Source: Plazaster borealis
Taxonomy: Eukaryota; Echinodermata; Asteroidea; Forcipulatida; Labidiasteridae
Direction: 5' to 3'
Assembly: GCA_021014325.1 (NCBI GenBank)
Contig: CM037476.1
Location: 19,194,827 to 19,258,826 of the forward strand
Length of the DNA: 64,000 nt
The position numbers were made by a program, and so were the translations under genes. The notes under the pieces are model-generated. The model ran no database searches. It was given only the letters and a program-made list of their open reading frames with translations, and was not told the origin of the DNA. Within the stretch, counting starts at the first letter, position 1. Every line of letters starts with the position of its first letter. Below are positions 9,401 to 19,180 of the stretch, piece after piece.

Positions 9401-11679
9401 TTGTCCTGTGCTTTGACATTTTTGTTTTGTTTTTTAAGGTTGTCCTGTGCTTTGACATTTTTGTTTTGTTTTTAAGGTTGTCCTGTGCTTTGACAAGGCT
9501 TTCTGGGACCCTTCAGTGAATCTTTTTGGTCATGTCGGAAGCACCACAGCCAGCCGCGGAGAACTCTTCCTCTTCTGGAATCTCTACAAGGCACCGGTAC
9601 TCCTCGCTCTTGTCGCCGGTGAAGCAGCACAGATCATGGAGAACGTCAGCGACGATGTAATCGTGGGGAGATGTCTGTCTGTACTGAAGGGGATATTTGG
9701 AGCTAGTACTGTTCCCCAGGTAAGGGAGAAAACATGGAGTGAAATAATCCTGACCTCACTTAAAGGGTCTGTATACGTTTGGTAATTACTCATGAAATTA
9801 ATGGCAAAAAAAACTTACTTGGTAAGAAGTACAGCAGCTTCTGATAGTATGAAGCATTTTGAGAAACATTTCACTTTGAAGTAATGTGGTTATGGAAAAA
9901 GATGTCAGTTCTTGTCAAAAAAAAATTAAATCTGAGAAGCGTTTCTGTCAGAAACATTTCTCAGATTGTGTATTCCAATTGCAGATTATTCTTCCTGCGT
10001 GGATTTTCGTCAATATCTCAAAAACGCTACCACCTTTTGAAATGAAATTTTCACAGGTTAGTTTTATGGTATACATCTACAACTATGTAGGATTGAAACA
10101 AACAGTGGGTTTCAATTACCAAAGGCATACAATCCCTATAAAAGGGTGTGTACAACCTTGGTAAGAGTGAAAATATAAATGTTCACTGATTTGCACATAA
10201 CTTACTATACTTGGTATAGGGATGGTCATGGTGGAAAACTTCCCTTGAATAGTTTTGCTTGAAATGCTATAGTTTTTGAGAAATGAGTAAAAAAAATAGT
10301 TTTGATTCGCGAGTCCAAAACCTGATGTTTAAAAACAGTGAAAACATGTAACTGGGTTTTTCACTGTTTTCTTGTTACTCCAATGACTGATTGGGCTTAA
10401 ACTTTCACAGGTTTGTTATTTCATGTATATGTTGGGTCACATCAAGTGTGGATACTTGTCTTTGACAATTAACGATGTTGTCCTTGTGCTTTAAAGGTAA
10501 TATTTATAGGATTGGTAATGATCAGAAACATTGTTTAACTTTAGTCTGAAAGCTCACTGGTTATGAAGTTCATACTAGAACCATTTTTCTGTGAAATATT
10601 TCCCTCTGAACAGCTGAAGTGAAGTCATATTCGAGAAAATCTGGGCTCGATTTCACAAATGGCTAAGAATGATCTTAACTGCGAATCAATCTAAATCGCT
10701 AAGTAAAGTGTGATGTCACTATGGTAATACTGACAACTCATTTTAAGATGAATCTTAGAGCTTTGTGAAATTGAGCCTTGAACACCTAAAAAACGCAACA
10801 GCTGATTTCTGTTGTTACCACTTGAATTAAGGACAATGTGTTCACATGCTGAAAATTATGCATGATTCTTCACTATTTTCTCCTGACTCACACAACAGAT
10901 TAAGCCCAAATTTTCACAGTTGTTATTTCATGTATATGGTTGATCACACAAAACATGAACACTGTCTGCAACTATTTTGTCAGCTCTACCAATCCTGTAT
11001 AATACCTTGAAGTACTTCAATAGTCCCTCACCCAGCATTTGGTGTGCGATATGTGAGACTTTGGAAAATCATATGTCAAAGGCAAGTCTAGAATTTTGAA
11101 GTTTCTTGTATGGGTTCATGTAGGGATAGCTTACTTCCGAATAAGACAAAAAGACCCCTTGCATATGACGTCATAACAGTCCCCTCACTGAGGTCAATGA
11201 AGAGCTATCATTGGCTGAGAGTCGTGCGCAGCGCTTACACGTTTCCATTGTTTTGACATCAAAGACGGCGGCCAATGCAAGGAGTCTATAGGTCTGCAAC
11301 AACGCAACAAATCAACTTTGTCATGTTTGTACTTTCTCTTTATTTCCAGCCAAAAGAAGCAGTTGTCACCCGTTGGCGTGCTGACCCCTGGTCCAGGGGG
11401 TCCTACTCCTATGTCGCGGCGGGTTCATCCGGGAATGATTACGACCTCATGGCAACCCCAATCACCCCGACCCCGGTGGTCCCCGGTGCACCTCCCCAAC
11501 CCAACAATATGCCCAGACTCTTCTTTGCCGGCGAGCACACAATCCGGAACTACCCGGCCACCGTGCACGGGGCTCTGCTCAGCGGACTGCGGGAGGCCGG
11601 GAGAATCGCCGACCAGTTCTTGGGATCCCCGTACGCCCCTCAGAGGCAGGTGCCCCCTGTTGCTCACCAGACTGTCTAA
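92..11679 (+). CDS. KDM1A: KDM1A (LSD1) lysine-specific histone demethylase, 3' part, 8 exons
   Basis: FAD-dependent amine oxidase that removes methyl groups from H3K4me1/2 in the nucleus, usually with CoREST and HDAC1/2 (family knowledge). The eight exons are 92-468, 3732-3874, 4471-4561, 5536-5744, 7012-7256, 8041-8228, 9477-9719 and 11350-11679. Joined, they read without a break for 607 codons to a TAA at 11677-11679. Seen in order: the end of the SWIRM domain ([13 protein letters not shown]), the dinucleotide-binding GAGISGL with [10 protein letters not shown], the coiled-coil tower that binds CoREST (exons 3-5), the second half of the oxidase fold, GNLNK ending in the residue equivalent to human catalytic K661, and [22 protein letters not shown] near the C-terminus. 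The tower identifies LSD1 and excludes ordinary polyamine oxidases. The promoter, N-terminus and most of SWIRM lie outside the window. No neuron-type mini-exon was found. Confidence 0.97.
850..1035. repeat. T-rich degenerate tandem repeat in a KDM1A intron
   Basis: About nine diverged copies of a roughly 20-bp unit resembling GGGTTGAGTTTTTTCTCAA, including a poly-T run near 935-950. No coding potential. Confidence 0.8.
2053..2145. repeat. Perfect 21-bp inverted repeat
   Basis: The arm at 2053-2073 (CAGCAGACTTACCAGGTAAAT) is the exact reverse complement of 2125-2145, around a 51-bp loop. This is a stem-forming intronic sequence or the core of a decayed foldback element. Confidence 0.75.
2312..2517. 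mobile_element. MITE family G (GGGCCCAATTTCATAGAGC ends)
   Basis: About 200 bp with inverted ends of the type GGGCCCAATTTCATAGAGC and an internal GACTGGTATCCTGCTCAT. Other copies: 4896-5092, 7319-7505, 13068-13266, 28555-28721 and 59296-59488. No coding. Confidence 0.75.
2951..3411. mobile_element. MITE family C (AAGGTAGGGTCATAGATTGG ends)
   Basis: Terminal inverted repeats read AAGGTAGGGTCATAGATTGG at the left and CCAATCTATGACCCTACCTT at the right. An internal palindrome centres on ATTCATGCATGAATCG near 3118-3142. Further copies lie at 32927-33372 and 37793-38247, with a fragment near 60395-60700. No coding capacity. Confidence 0.8.
3732..3874 (+). CDS. KDM1A: KDM1A window exon 2: approach to the tower
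   Basis: Acceptor taacag|ATT. Encodes [17 protein letters not shown], then [19 protein letters not shown], matching the LSD1 segment before the tower. The donor is CAA|GTAAGG (phase 2). Confidence 0.95.
3937..4159 (-). mobile_element. tRNA-derived SINE, family 2
   Basis: On the - strand: a box A-like TTGGCTCAGTGGTTTC and a box B-like GGTTCGAATCCCACCTC, followed by a constant body (GGAGCCTTGCATGTGGATTG). It lacks a plausible tRNA fold, so it is a SINE head and not a tRNA gene. Sibling copies are at 31243-31445 (+), 23405-23570 (-) and 30137-30235 (+, partial). Confidence 0.75.
4471..4561 (+). CDS. KDM1A: KDM1A window exon 3: first tower helix
   Basis: Acceptor cttccag|G. Encodes [20 protein letters not shown] and the highly charged residues that follow, which is the ascending helix of the antiparallel coiled-coil tower. 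This part is less conserved than the oxidase lobes. Donor ACACAG|GTAAGG, phase 0. Confidence 0.92.
4896..5092. mobile_element. MITE family G copy in KDM1A intron 3
   Basis: Begins GGCCAAATTTCATAGAGC and ends TATGAAATTGGGCCC. The same family as 2312-2517. Confidence 0.75.
5536..5744 (+). CDS. KDM1A: KDM1A window exon 4: second tower helix
   Basis: Acceptor ctctctcctcag|CTT. Encodes [37 protein letters not shown] and the start of the return helix, ending in NNPP. The donor is CAAG|GTGGGT (phase 2). The flanking introns carry direct repeats and an upstream acceptor look-alike at 5358-5359 (see findings). Confidence 0.95.
6300..6694. mobile_element. MITE family A (TTAAAGGGTCTGTATA ends)
   Basis: About 390 bp, beginning TTAAAGGGTCTGTATA and ending with a diverged complement and CCTTTAA. 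It has a central palindrome of the CTGAGAAGCGTTTCTGTCAG type. Other copies: 9760-10140, 19181-19574, 25379-25765, 50194-50558 and 59695-60098. Confidence 0.8.
7012..7256 (+). CDS. KDM1A: KDM1A window exon 5: start of C-terminal oxidase lobe
   Basis: Acceptor gactgcag|C completes Ser. Encodes [39 protein letters not shown] and [19 protein letters not shown], near-identical to vertebrate LSD1 substrate-lobe residues. The donor ACG|GTTGGT is non-consensus after GT. It is fixed by the Gly codon completed in the next exon. Confidence 0.96.
7319..7505. mobile_element. MITE family G copy in KDM1A intron 5
   Basis: GGGCAAAATTTCATAAAGC to TATGAAATTGGGCCC. Confidence 0.75.
8041..8228 (+). CDS. KDM1A: KDM1A window exon 6: ends on the catalytic lysine codon
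   Basis: Acceptor ccttgcag|GT. Encodes [14 protein letters not shown], then [20 protein letters not shown] and [16 protein letters not shown]. The final AAG is the lysine equivalent to human K661, which contacts FAD N5 through water (family knowledge). The donor is AAG|GTTGGT (phase 0), the same unusual hexamer as the previous intron. Confidence 0.96.
8389..8778. mobile_element. Full-length foldback MITE family F
   Basis: Starts TTAAAGGGACACGTTGCC and ends GGCAACGTGTCCCTTTAA. The two halves are inverted copies for most of about 185 bp each, so the element is one long imperfect hairpin. It sits inside KDM1A intron 6. A related fragment lies at 43551-43702 in POLQ intron 12. Confidence 0.85.
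8899..9079. mobile_element. Hairpin element with TTGCGGGTACAACCATG arms
   Basis: Left arm GTAACTATAACTAGTAAA plus TTGCGGGTACAACCATG is matched by CATGGTTGTACCCGCAA plus TTTACTAGTTATTATTAC on the right. A half copy with the same arm lies at 8240-8375. It ends about 65 bp before the exon 7 acceptor array. Confidence 0.7.
9143..9476 (+). repeat. 39-bp tandem repeat made of exon 7 start plus 3' splice site
   Basis: The unit is GTTGTCCTGTGCTTTGAC (the first six codons of exon 7) followed by a T-rich stretch and AAG. Exon-like starts fall at 9166, 9205, 9244, 9283, 9322, 9361, 9400 and 9439, and the genuine one at 9477. The last spacing is 38 because one T is missing, so only the final acceptor is in frame. 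Using any upstream copy leads to TGA at 9517-9519. Confidence 0.95.
9477..9719 (+). CDS. KDM1A: KDM1A window exon 7: VVLCFD exon with repeated acceptor
   Basis: Encodes [60 protein letters not shown] and so on, exactly 81 codons, phase 0 at both ends. The start is set by joining GNLNK to VVLCFD and by frame. Eight identical-looking acceptors lie upstream at 39-bp spacing, but only the one at 9475-9476 keeps the frame. Donor CCCCAG|GTAAGG. Confidence 0.95.
9760..10140. mobile_element. MITE family A copy next to KDM1A exon 7
   Basis: Starts TTAAAGGGTCTGTATACG 40 bp after the exon 7 donor and ends ATACAATCCCTATA, abutting a family D element directly. Confidence 0.8.
10138..10498. mobile_element. 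MITE family D copy
   Basis: Begins AAAAGGGTGTGTACAACC and ends GTTGTCCTTGTGCTTTAAAG, with GGGATGGTCATGG inside. Its uninterrupted GATGTTTAAAAACAGTG near 10327 is the empty-site counterpart of the nested insertion at 32400. Other copies: about 20900-21245, and the split copy around 32280-32896. Confidence 0.7.
10498..11004. mobile_element. MITE family E with a second MITE inserted
   Basis: Ends are ATAGGATTGGTAATGAT and CTACCAATCCTGTATAATA. Inside, 10645-10777 is another small inverted-repeat element (GGCTCGATTTCACAAATGG ... CTTTGTGAAATTGAGCC). A related family E copy lies at 26552-26922. Confidence 0.7.
11350..11679 (+). CDS. KDM1A: KDM1A terminal coding exon
   Basis: Acceptor tttccag|CCA. 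Encodes [59 protein letters not shown] and [17 protein letters not shown], then a short variable tail ending [10 protein letters not shown] and TAA. The FAGEHT and [10 protein letters not shown] blocks bind FAD. The exon is GC-rich compared with its surroundings. Confidence 0.97.
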   Translation, partial: PKEAVVTRWRADPWSRGSYSYVAAGSSGNDYDLMATPITPTPVVPGAPPQPNNMPRLFFAGEHTIRNYPATVHGALLSGLREAGRIADQFLGSPYAPQRQVPPVAHQTV

Positions 11680-12350
11680 AAGGAACAACGGTGGTTGATG
11701 CGGGAGGATCTTCTAGCTATGCATGGTCAGTTTCTTACAACAAGCCCCCAGTTTCATGGAGCCACAGTTCGGAAAAATGTTTCCGCTAAACTACGAGAGA
11801 AGACTACAAGACTACAAGATAAATTGACAATTTGTGTTTGTCCCTTATAAATAAGTTCACTAACAACTGCAGTAGTTTGGTGGAAGAAGTTGCCGAGTTA
11901 TGCACTTTGTATGTGTGTCATTTTGAATGGTGGAGGTAGACACACGTTGCTCCTCTTGTGATTTGAGATGGTTGTGAGACACCTCCTTCAAGAGTTCTGG
12001 AGGATCCCTTTACATTAAAGGGAACATCTCAAAAGTCGGGCACGTTCTAGGCGCTAAAGAATATTCCTGTGGGCACACGCCCGCAACCCATTGGACAGCC
12101 AGAATGCTCTGCTAGACCGCGTCATTGTGTGGAAGTACAGGAGTAATCCTACACGAGTGTTTTTAACGCTCCGGTGGTCAAACGGAACGGTCAATATGCA
12201 CGTGCTTGAATACTTATCCGATTCAATTAGAACATTCATACTATTCCGACACTTTTTCCCTAAGGAAAAAACTGCCAGGCCTGTACAAGGAACAATGTTC
12301 ATGGCCTACAATGTATAAGTCTGCCATTTTCTAAAATACACTCCTGAAAA
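11680..12350 (+). other. KDM1A: Probable KDM1A 3' UTR
   Basis: Sequence after the KDM1A stop. No AATAAA occurs nearby. An ATTAAA variant at 12014-12019 is the nearest plausible poly(A) signal, and the first AATAAA is at 13921-13926. The true end cannot be decided from sequence. Confidence 0.4.
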
Positions 12351-13067
12351 AGACGGAAAAAAGAAAAAAAAAAGAATCCTGAACGCTTGGAGAACTTTAA
12401 TTTATTTTGTAAATCAGAACCAAACGTTGACCTTTCCAAGATGGAATTATACGTTCTTGGGTGTACAGTCCAGATTTTGTGGAGAAAATTGGTTTGCTGT
12501 ACAAAAAGGTCAGTGTTTGAAAAAGTGTGTGCAATTTTGGGTTGATTAGTTATATGTGGTATAACATGAGTATACTAAGGGGTCGTTCACAGTTATCAAC
12601 ATTTGAAAAACCAGATATTACAAAACAGGCCCCTGAGATTGCCCGGAGCTAGTCGTTTGTAAATTACTTCTCATGACACAATGGTTTGGCTATAAAAACA
12701 GTTGGATATGCAGCAATATTTCATAGAGAAACTATTGACCCCCTGCACAACGTGGATCGCTTACCTCTGCACAATGCACGTCTACCATTCCCGCCATTTT
12801 GGGAGTCAATTCCCTTGCGTACAATCTGACTCCAAAAATGACGGACAGGATAGGCACATGTACATGTAAAGTGCGCTGCGCATCTGGAAGTGGGTCAATA
12901 TGGCACAGAGCTGAAATGTCAGCCTCCTCCCCTCATCCCCACCCCCCTCTTTCTCCGTGAGGGTTTGTACAATATTTCCCTGTAAAAACAATTTCCTTGT
13001 GTACATATACTTGAAGGTGCCACCATGTAAGGTTTTTACTGAAGAAAATTCAATCATCTTTGATCAG

Positions 13068-13266
13068 GCCCCAATTTTATAATGTTGTTAAAAAAAAGCA
13101 CAAGAAAAAAAATATAAGCACAGAAATATCTTGCTTAGTAAAAGCGTGTTACCAGCCAAGTGTACTTTTTGCTTTTAATGGGTTCCCTGCTAATTTACTT
13201 TTTCTTGGCAAAGAAATTTTCTAATAAGCACCATTTCCTGGTTAGCAGCTGTATGGAATTGGCCCC
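13068..13266. mobile_element. MITE family G copy, intergenic
   Basis: GGCCCCAATTTTATAATG to TGTATGGAATTGGCCCC, about 1.4 kb after the KDM1A stop. Confidence 0.72.
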
Positions 13267-13714
13267 TGCATATGGGTTAAATTAATTTAAAGGCTCACGT
13301 ATGTGTACATGTTATGCGTGCCGATAGTTCTATATTGATGGTCCATTCACCCTTTAACTGTCTAACCGTTTATTATCTTCAAGCAAACTTGAATCCTTGA
13401 TTCTAATTGGCCGATCCATGGCAACAACAGTGCGATAGTATATCATATTTGGCACGGTCAATATCACACTGCATTCTAACTCTGCATATTGTGACTATTT
13501 TAAGCTACGCTTCAATGTTGCTTGAAGATAAATTCGTTATCGCACAAGCGCTCGTGGAATACGGAAAAAATATAGCATGTCTGTATCCCATATCTGACTC
13601 GGCCTTCGGCCTTGTTGGTTATGGGATGTAGAAGCGTTATACTTTTCCTTATTCCACTCGCACTTGTGTGATAACGAACAATATCATCCATTGTTGTTTT
13701 GAATGATCGATCTA

Positions 13715-13990
13715 TGCACTATGCCAGCCTGCACTATGATTTCATGCACAGTACACAGTCAACCCTCCTACTGTCTCACCATCAAATACTATCCACTGTT
13801 TTAATTATAGCTGCATTATGCCAATCTGCAATATGACATAATGTGGTGAATGCATCTGCACACGACAAGGTTAACCCTCCTACTGTCAAACCGTTTAATA
13901 CCATCCACTGGTTTTGAAATAATAAACTGTTCCATCCTGCAATATGATATCTTGTGGTAAATGCATCCACACAGTGCACAGAAAGTTATG
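13715..13990. repeat. Degenerate ~118-bp tandem repeat, about 2.5 copies
   Basis: Shared blocks: TTAACCCTCCTACTGTC, ATACCATCCACTG, CTGCAATATGA and AATGCATC, in the same order. Confidence 0.6.
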
Positions 13991-15039
13991 CGCACAATTA
14001 GTCCACCCCTGCTGTTGATTGGTTGGTCAACTTGCTGGCAAATGTTATCAAGAGTTGGAGGGTTAACCCTTCTAAGAGACCATTCATTTCGGTGTGATTA
14101 TCACTATGTGCCCAGACATTGCACATTTTGTTGTTTTTTTACTCATTTTTTTCCAGGCTGAATGTCTGGAAAAACAAGACAAGAAACATAAACATATGGT
14201 TTTGTCTGTGAATTGTAGATTTTATGTCAATATGGGAATCATTTAAAAAAAATGTCAATTCAGGGCATGACCTTTACTTTGGGAGTTTGGTTGAGTGGAC
14301 GGTGGTCAAATCTTGTGGCCGTTTGCGGCCACTAGGGGGCATGTTGGTACAAGCCACTCGTGGCCGCTATGGTCTCTAAACGGTTAAGCTACACCTCATC
14401 ATGCATTGACCAATTACAGCACAAATATACACTCCAAGTTTGATGATAGTCATACTTCAAATCTTGCTACAAAATGTGAGCAGTTTGTTTTTGTGTATTG
14501 CTGCACTGTGCATTTTGTTTTTGCAGTGGCGTGACAGTTGAGCGCTGAGATACATGATTTACCCATGTTGGTATTGGTGTTGTAGACGGGGCTTAATTAA
14601 TGAACTAATCAGTGGAATTCAAACAAGGTAGCATCTTTAATACTGTGTTTGATTTGGTTTAAAGACTCATTATTTATTTTCACTTTTGTAGTTTATGTTT
14701 AATTTTTCTTAAAAGTTCTTTTTGTTACTATTATGTTTCTTACTTGAATAATATGAGTACTTCACCAAATACAAAGTGAAACATGGAGCATTATTGTATC
14801 ATTTCATCGTCTGTCAATATTTAATTCATACAACACAAGTCAAAAATCTAATTGAGAATAACATTGCTTTAAGTTTAAGGTCACAAGCTGCTGGTAAATT
14901 CTTACAAATTTAAATTGCACATTGGTCATTGATATACAGCATTACTCATTCCTGAAAACATCAATTCAGAAGAAAATTGAAAATTGCAAAACCCTATTGG
15001 TCTAGATGAAGCCAAGGTCTCTTAGCCTAAATTCGACAA

Positions 15040-18000
15040 CAATTATGACAAAAATGAAAGGCTTACCCCTTGTGAATTTATCTGATTTCAGCCCAATTTT
15101 GACAAAAATGCAAGACTTACCCCCTTGTTATTTTATCCGATTTCAGCTCAAATTCGACATAAATGCAAGGCTACCCCCTTGTAAATTTTTTCGCAAGGCT
15201 TACCCCTTGTGAATTTATCTGATTTCATCCCAAATTCGACAAAAATGCAAGACTTACCCCTTGTGAATTTATTCAATTCCAGCCCATTTTTGACAAAAAT
15301 GCAAGGCTTACCCCTTGTGAATTTATAAGATTTCAGCCCAATTTCGACATAAATGCAAGACTTACCCCTTGTGATTTTATCCGATTGTAGCTCAAATTCG
15401 ACAAAAATGCAAGACTTACCCCTTGTGAATTTATAAGATTTCAGCCCAATTTCGACATAAATGCAAGACTTACCCCTTGTGATTTTATCCGATTTCAGCT
15501 CAAATTCGACAAAAATGCAAGACTTACCCCTTGTGAGTTTATTCAATTTCAGCCCAATTTCGACATAAATGCAAAACTTACCCCTTGTGATTTTATCCGA
15601 TTTCAGCCCAAATTCAACATACCCCTTGTGAGTTTATTCAATTTCAGCCCAATTTTGACAAAAATGCAAGACTAACCCCTTGTGAATTTATAAGATTTCA
15701 GCCCAACTTCGACATAAATGCAAGACTTACCCCTTGTGATTTTATAAGATTTCAGCCCAATTTCGACATAAATGCAAGACTTACCCCTTGTGAGTTTATT
15801 CAATTTCAGCCCAATTTCGACATAAATGCAAAACTTACCCCTTGTGATTTTATCCGATTTCAGCTCAAATTCGACACAAATGCAAGGCTTACCCCTTGTG
15901 AATTTATAAGATTTCAGCCCAATTTTGACAAAAATGCAAGACTTACCCCTCGTGAATTTATAAGATTTCAGCCCAATTTTGACATAAGTGCAAGACTTAC
16001 CCCTTGTGATTTTATCCGATTTCAGCTCAAATTCGACACAAATGCAAGACTTACCCCTTGTGAATTTATAAGATTTCAGCCCAATTTCGACTTAAATGCA
16101 AGACTTACCCCTTGTGAATTTATAAGATTTCAGCCCAATTTCGACATAAATGCAAGACTTACCCCTTGTGATTTTATCCAATTTCAGCTCAAATTCGACA
16201 CAAATGCAAGACTTACCCCTTGTGAATTTATAAGATTTCAGCCCAATTTCGACATAAATGCAAGACTTACCCCTTGTGAATTTATAAGATTTCAGCTCAA
16301 ATTCGACACAAATGCAAGACTTACCCCTTGTGTTTTTATAAGATTTCAGCCCAAATTCGACAAAAATGCAAGACTTACCCCTTGTGAATTTATTCAATTT
16401 CAGCCCATTTTTGACAAAAATGCAAGGCTTACCCCTTGTGAATTTATAAGATTTCAGCCCAACTTCAACATAAATGCAAGGCTTACCCCTTGTGATTTTA
16501 TCCGATTTCAGCTCCAATTCGACACAAATGCAAGACTTACCCCTTGTGAATTTATTCAATTTCAGCCCAATTTCGACATAAATGCAAGACTTACCCCTTG
16601 TCAATTTATAAGATTTCAGCCCAATTTCGACATAAATGCAAGACTAACTACCCTTGTGATTTTATCCGATTTCAGCTCAAATTCGACAAAAATGCAAGAC
16701 TTACCCCTTGTGAATTTATAAGATTTCAGCCCAATTTCGACATAAATGCAAGACTAACCCCTTGTGAATTTATCTGATTTCAGCCCAAATTCGACAAAAA
16801 TGCAAGACTAACTACCCTTGTGAATTTATAAGATTTCAGCCCAATTTCGACATAAATGCAAGACTAACCCCTTGTGAATTTATCCGATTTCAGCCCAAAT
16901 TCAACATACCCCTTGTGATTTTATCCGATTTCAGCTCAAATTCGACACAAATGCAAGGCTTACCCCTTGTGATTTTATAAGATTTCAGCCCAATTTCGAC
17001 ATAAATGCAAGACTTACCCCTTGTGATTTTATAAGATTTTAGCCCAATTTCGACATAAATGCAAGTTACCCCTTGTGATTTTATCCGATTTCAGCTCAAA
17101 TTCGACAAAAATGCAAGGCTTACCCCTTGTGATTTTATAAGATTTCAGCTCAAATTCGACACAAATGCAAGACTTACCCCTTGTGAATTTATAAGATTTC
17201 AGCCCAATTTCGACATAAATGCAAGACTTACCCCTTGTGATTTTATAAGATTTCAGCCCAACTTCGACATAAATGCAAGACTTACCCCTTGTGATTTTAT
17301 AAGATTTCAGCCCAATTTTGACATAAATGCAAGACTTACCCCTTGTGATTTTTATCCAATTTCAGCTCAAATTCGACACAAATGCAAGACTTACCCCTTG
17401 TGAATTTATAAGATTTCAGCCCAATTTCGACATAAATGCAAGACTAACCCCTTGTGAATTTATCTGATTTCAGCCCAAATTCGACAAAAATGCAAGACTT
17501 ACCCCTTGTGAATTTATTCAATTCCAGCCCATTTTGGACAAAAATGCAAGGCTTACCCCTTGTGAATTTATAAGAGTTCAGCCCAATTTCGACATAAATG
17601 CAAGACTTACCCCTTGTGATTTTATCCGATTTCAGCTCAAATTCGACACAAATGCAAGACTTACCCCTTGTGAATTTATTCAATTTCAGCCAATTTTTGA
17701 CAAAAATGCAAGACTTACCCCTTGTCAATTTATAAGATTTCAGCCCAATTTCGACATAAATGCAAGGCTTACCCCTTGTGAGTTTATTCAATTTCAGCCC
17801 AATTTTGACAAAAATGCAAGACTAACCCCTTGTGATTTTATAAGATTTCAGCCCAACTTCGACATAAATGCAAGACTTACCCCTTGTGATTTTATAAGAT
17901 TTCAGCCCAATTTCGACATAAATGCAAGACTTACCCCTTGTGAGTTTATTCAATTTCAGCCCAATTTCGACATAAATGCAAGACTAACCCCTTGTGATTT

Positions 18001-18868
18001 TATAAGATTTCAGCTCAAATTCGACAAAAATGCAAGACTTACCCCTTGTGAGTTTATTCAATTTCAGCCCAATTTCGACAAAAATGCAAAACTTACCCCT
18101 TGTGATTTTATCCGATTTCAGCCCAAATTCAACATACCCCTTGTGATTTTATCCGATTTCAGCTCAAATTCGACACAAATGCAAGACTTACCCCTTGTGA
18201 ATTTATAAGATTTCAGCCCAATTTCGACATAAATGCAAGACTAACCCCTTGTGATTTTATCCGATTTCAGCTCAAATTCGACACAAATGCAACGCTTACC
18301 CCTTGTGAATTTATCCGAATTTAGCCCAAATTCGACAAAAAAGCTAGACTTACCCCTTGTGATTTTATCCGATTTCAGCCCAAATTCAACATACCCCTTG
18401 TGATTTTATCCGATTTCAGCTCAAATTCGACAAAAATGCAAGACTAACCCCTTGTGATTTTTCCCGATTTCAGCTGAAATTCGACAAAAATGCAAGGTTT
18501 ACCCCTTGTGAATTTATTCAATTTCAGCCCATTTTTGACAAAAATGCAAGACTTACCCCTTGTGATTTTATCTGATTTCAGCCAAATTTCGACATAAATG
18601 CAAGACTTACCCCTTGTGATTTTATCCGATTTCAGCTCAAATTCGACACAAATGCAAAGCTTACCCCTTGTGAAATTATTCAATTTCAGCCAATTTTTGA
18701 CAAAAATGCAAGAGATACCCCTTGTGAATTTATAAGATTTCAGCTCAAATTCGACACAAATGCAAGACTTACCCCTTGTGAACTTATTCGATTTCAGCCC
18801 AATTTCGACATAAATGCAAGACGTACCCCTTGTGAATTTATCCGATTTCAACCCAATTTCGACCAAAA
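15040..18868. repeat. 54-bp satellite array (~70 units)
   Basis: The unit reads roughly TGCAAGACTTACCCCTTGTG + AATTTATAAGATTTCAGCCC + AATTTCGACATAAA. Three subtypes alternate, differing after CTTGTG (AATTTATAAG, GATTTTATCCG, AATTTATTCAA). Because 54 is a multiple of 3 and the unit lacks stops, open frames run on both strands as 18-residue periods (TRGKSCIYVEIGLKSYKF on -, NARLTPCDFIRFQPNFDI on +). Frames break at indels and no start context is consistent, so it is not called as a gene. Short 41-bp units at about 15611, 16898, 18125 and 18382 hint at higher-order blocks. Confidence 0.93.
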
Positions 18869-18876
18869 AAAAGGGC

Positions 18877-18980
18877 CCAAATTTTCACAGGTTTGTTATT
18901 CTATGCATAATGTTGGGATACACCAAGTGAGAACACTGGTCTTTGACAATTACCAAAAGTATACCCTGTGTTTAAAACGG
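18877..18980. mobile_element. MITE end fragment at the satellite border
   Basis: AAATTTTCACAGGTTTGTT and CACTGGTCTTTGACAATTACC match the right half of families B and D. It joins the array abruptly at about 18868. Confidence 0.55.
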
Positions 18981-19180
18981 TTGCTTTTGAGAATTGCACA
19001 GGCTGACATTGATCAGTTATGCATTGCTTGCGCATCTTCAATAAATTCATTTTTCAAATAAGAACAACTGGAATAGTCAGTTTCTTCCAATTACGAATAT
19101 TTTACCATCCCTGAATAACAATTTGATTACATCTTTCTGGAACCTCAATTCTTTTTTACAAAAATTTACCGAAAGACCTC

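Larger units (their letters stand above)
12351..15038. other. Intergenic, mostly featureless
   Basis: Contains the family G MITE (13068-13266) and a degenerate tandem of about 118 bp at 13715-13990. No gene could be recognised in the rest. Confidence 0.5.

Noticed and set aside
9063..9519. Open frames of about 110-130 codons over the KDM1A acceptor array (both strands)
   Set aside because: The 39-bp unit is a multiple of 3, so any frame without a stop stays open. The + frame simply continues exon 7 codons through decoy acceptors.
92..11679. KDM1A as KDM1B or a polyamine oxidase
   Set aside because: The coiled-coil tower insert between the oxidase lobes (exons 3-5) and the near-identity to LSD1 exclude both.
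13407..13631. Short open frames in the intergenic region (for example 13407-13631)
   Set aside because: No similarity to known proteins and no splice or promoter context. The length is expected by chance.
15148..18866. Long open frames in both directions encoding 18-residue repeats
   Set aside because: They follow directly from a 54-bp satellite without stop codons. The frames break at indels, have no consistent start and appear on both strands, so they are not called as genes.
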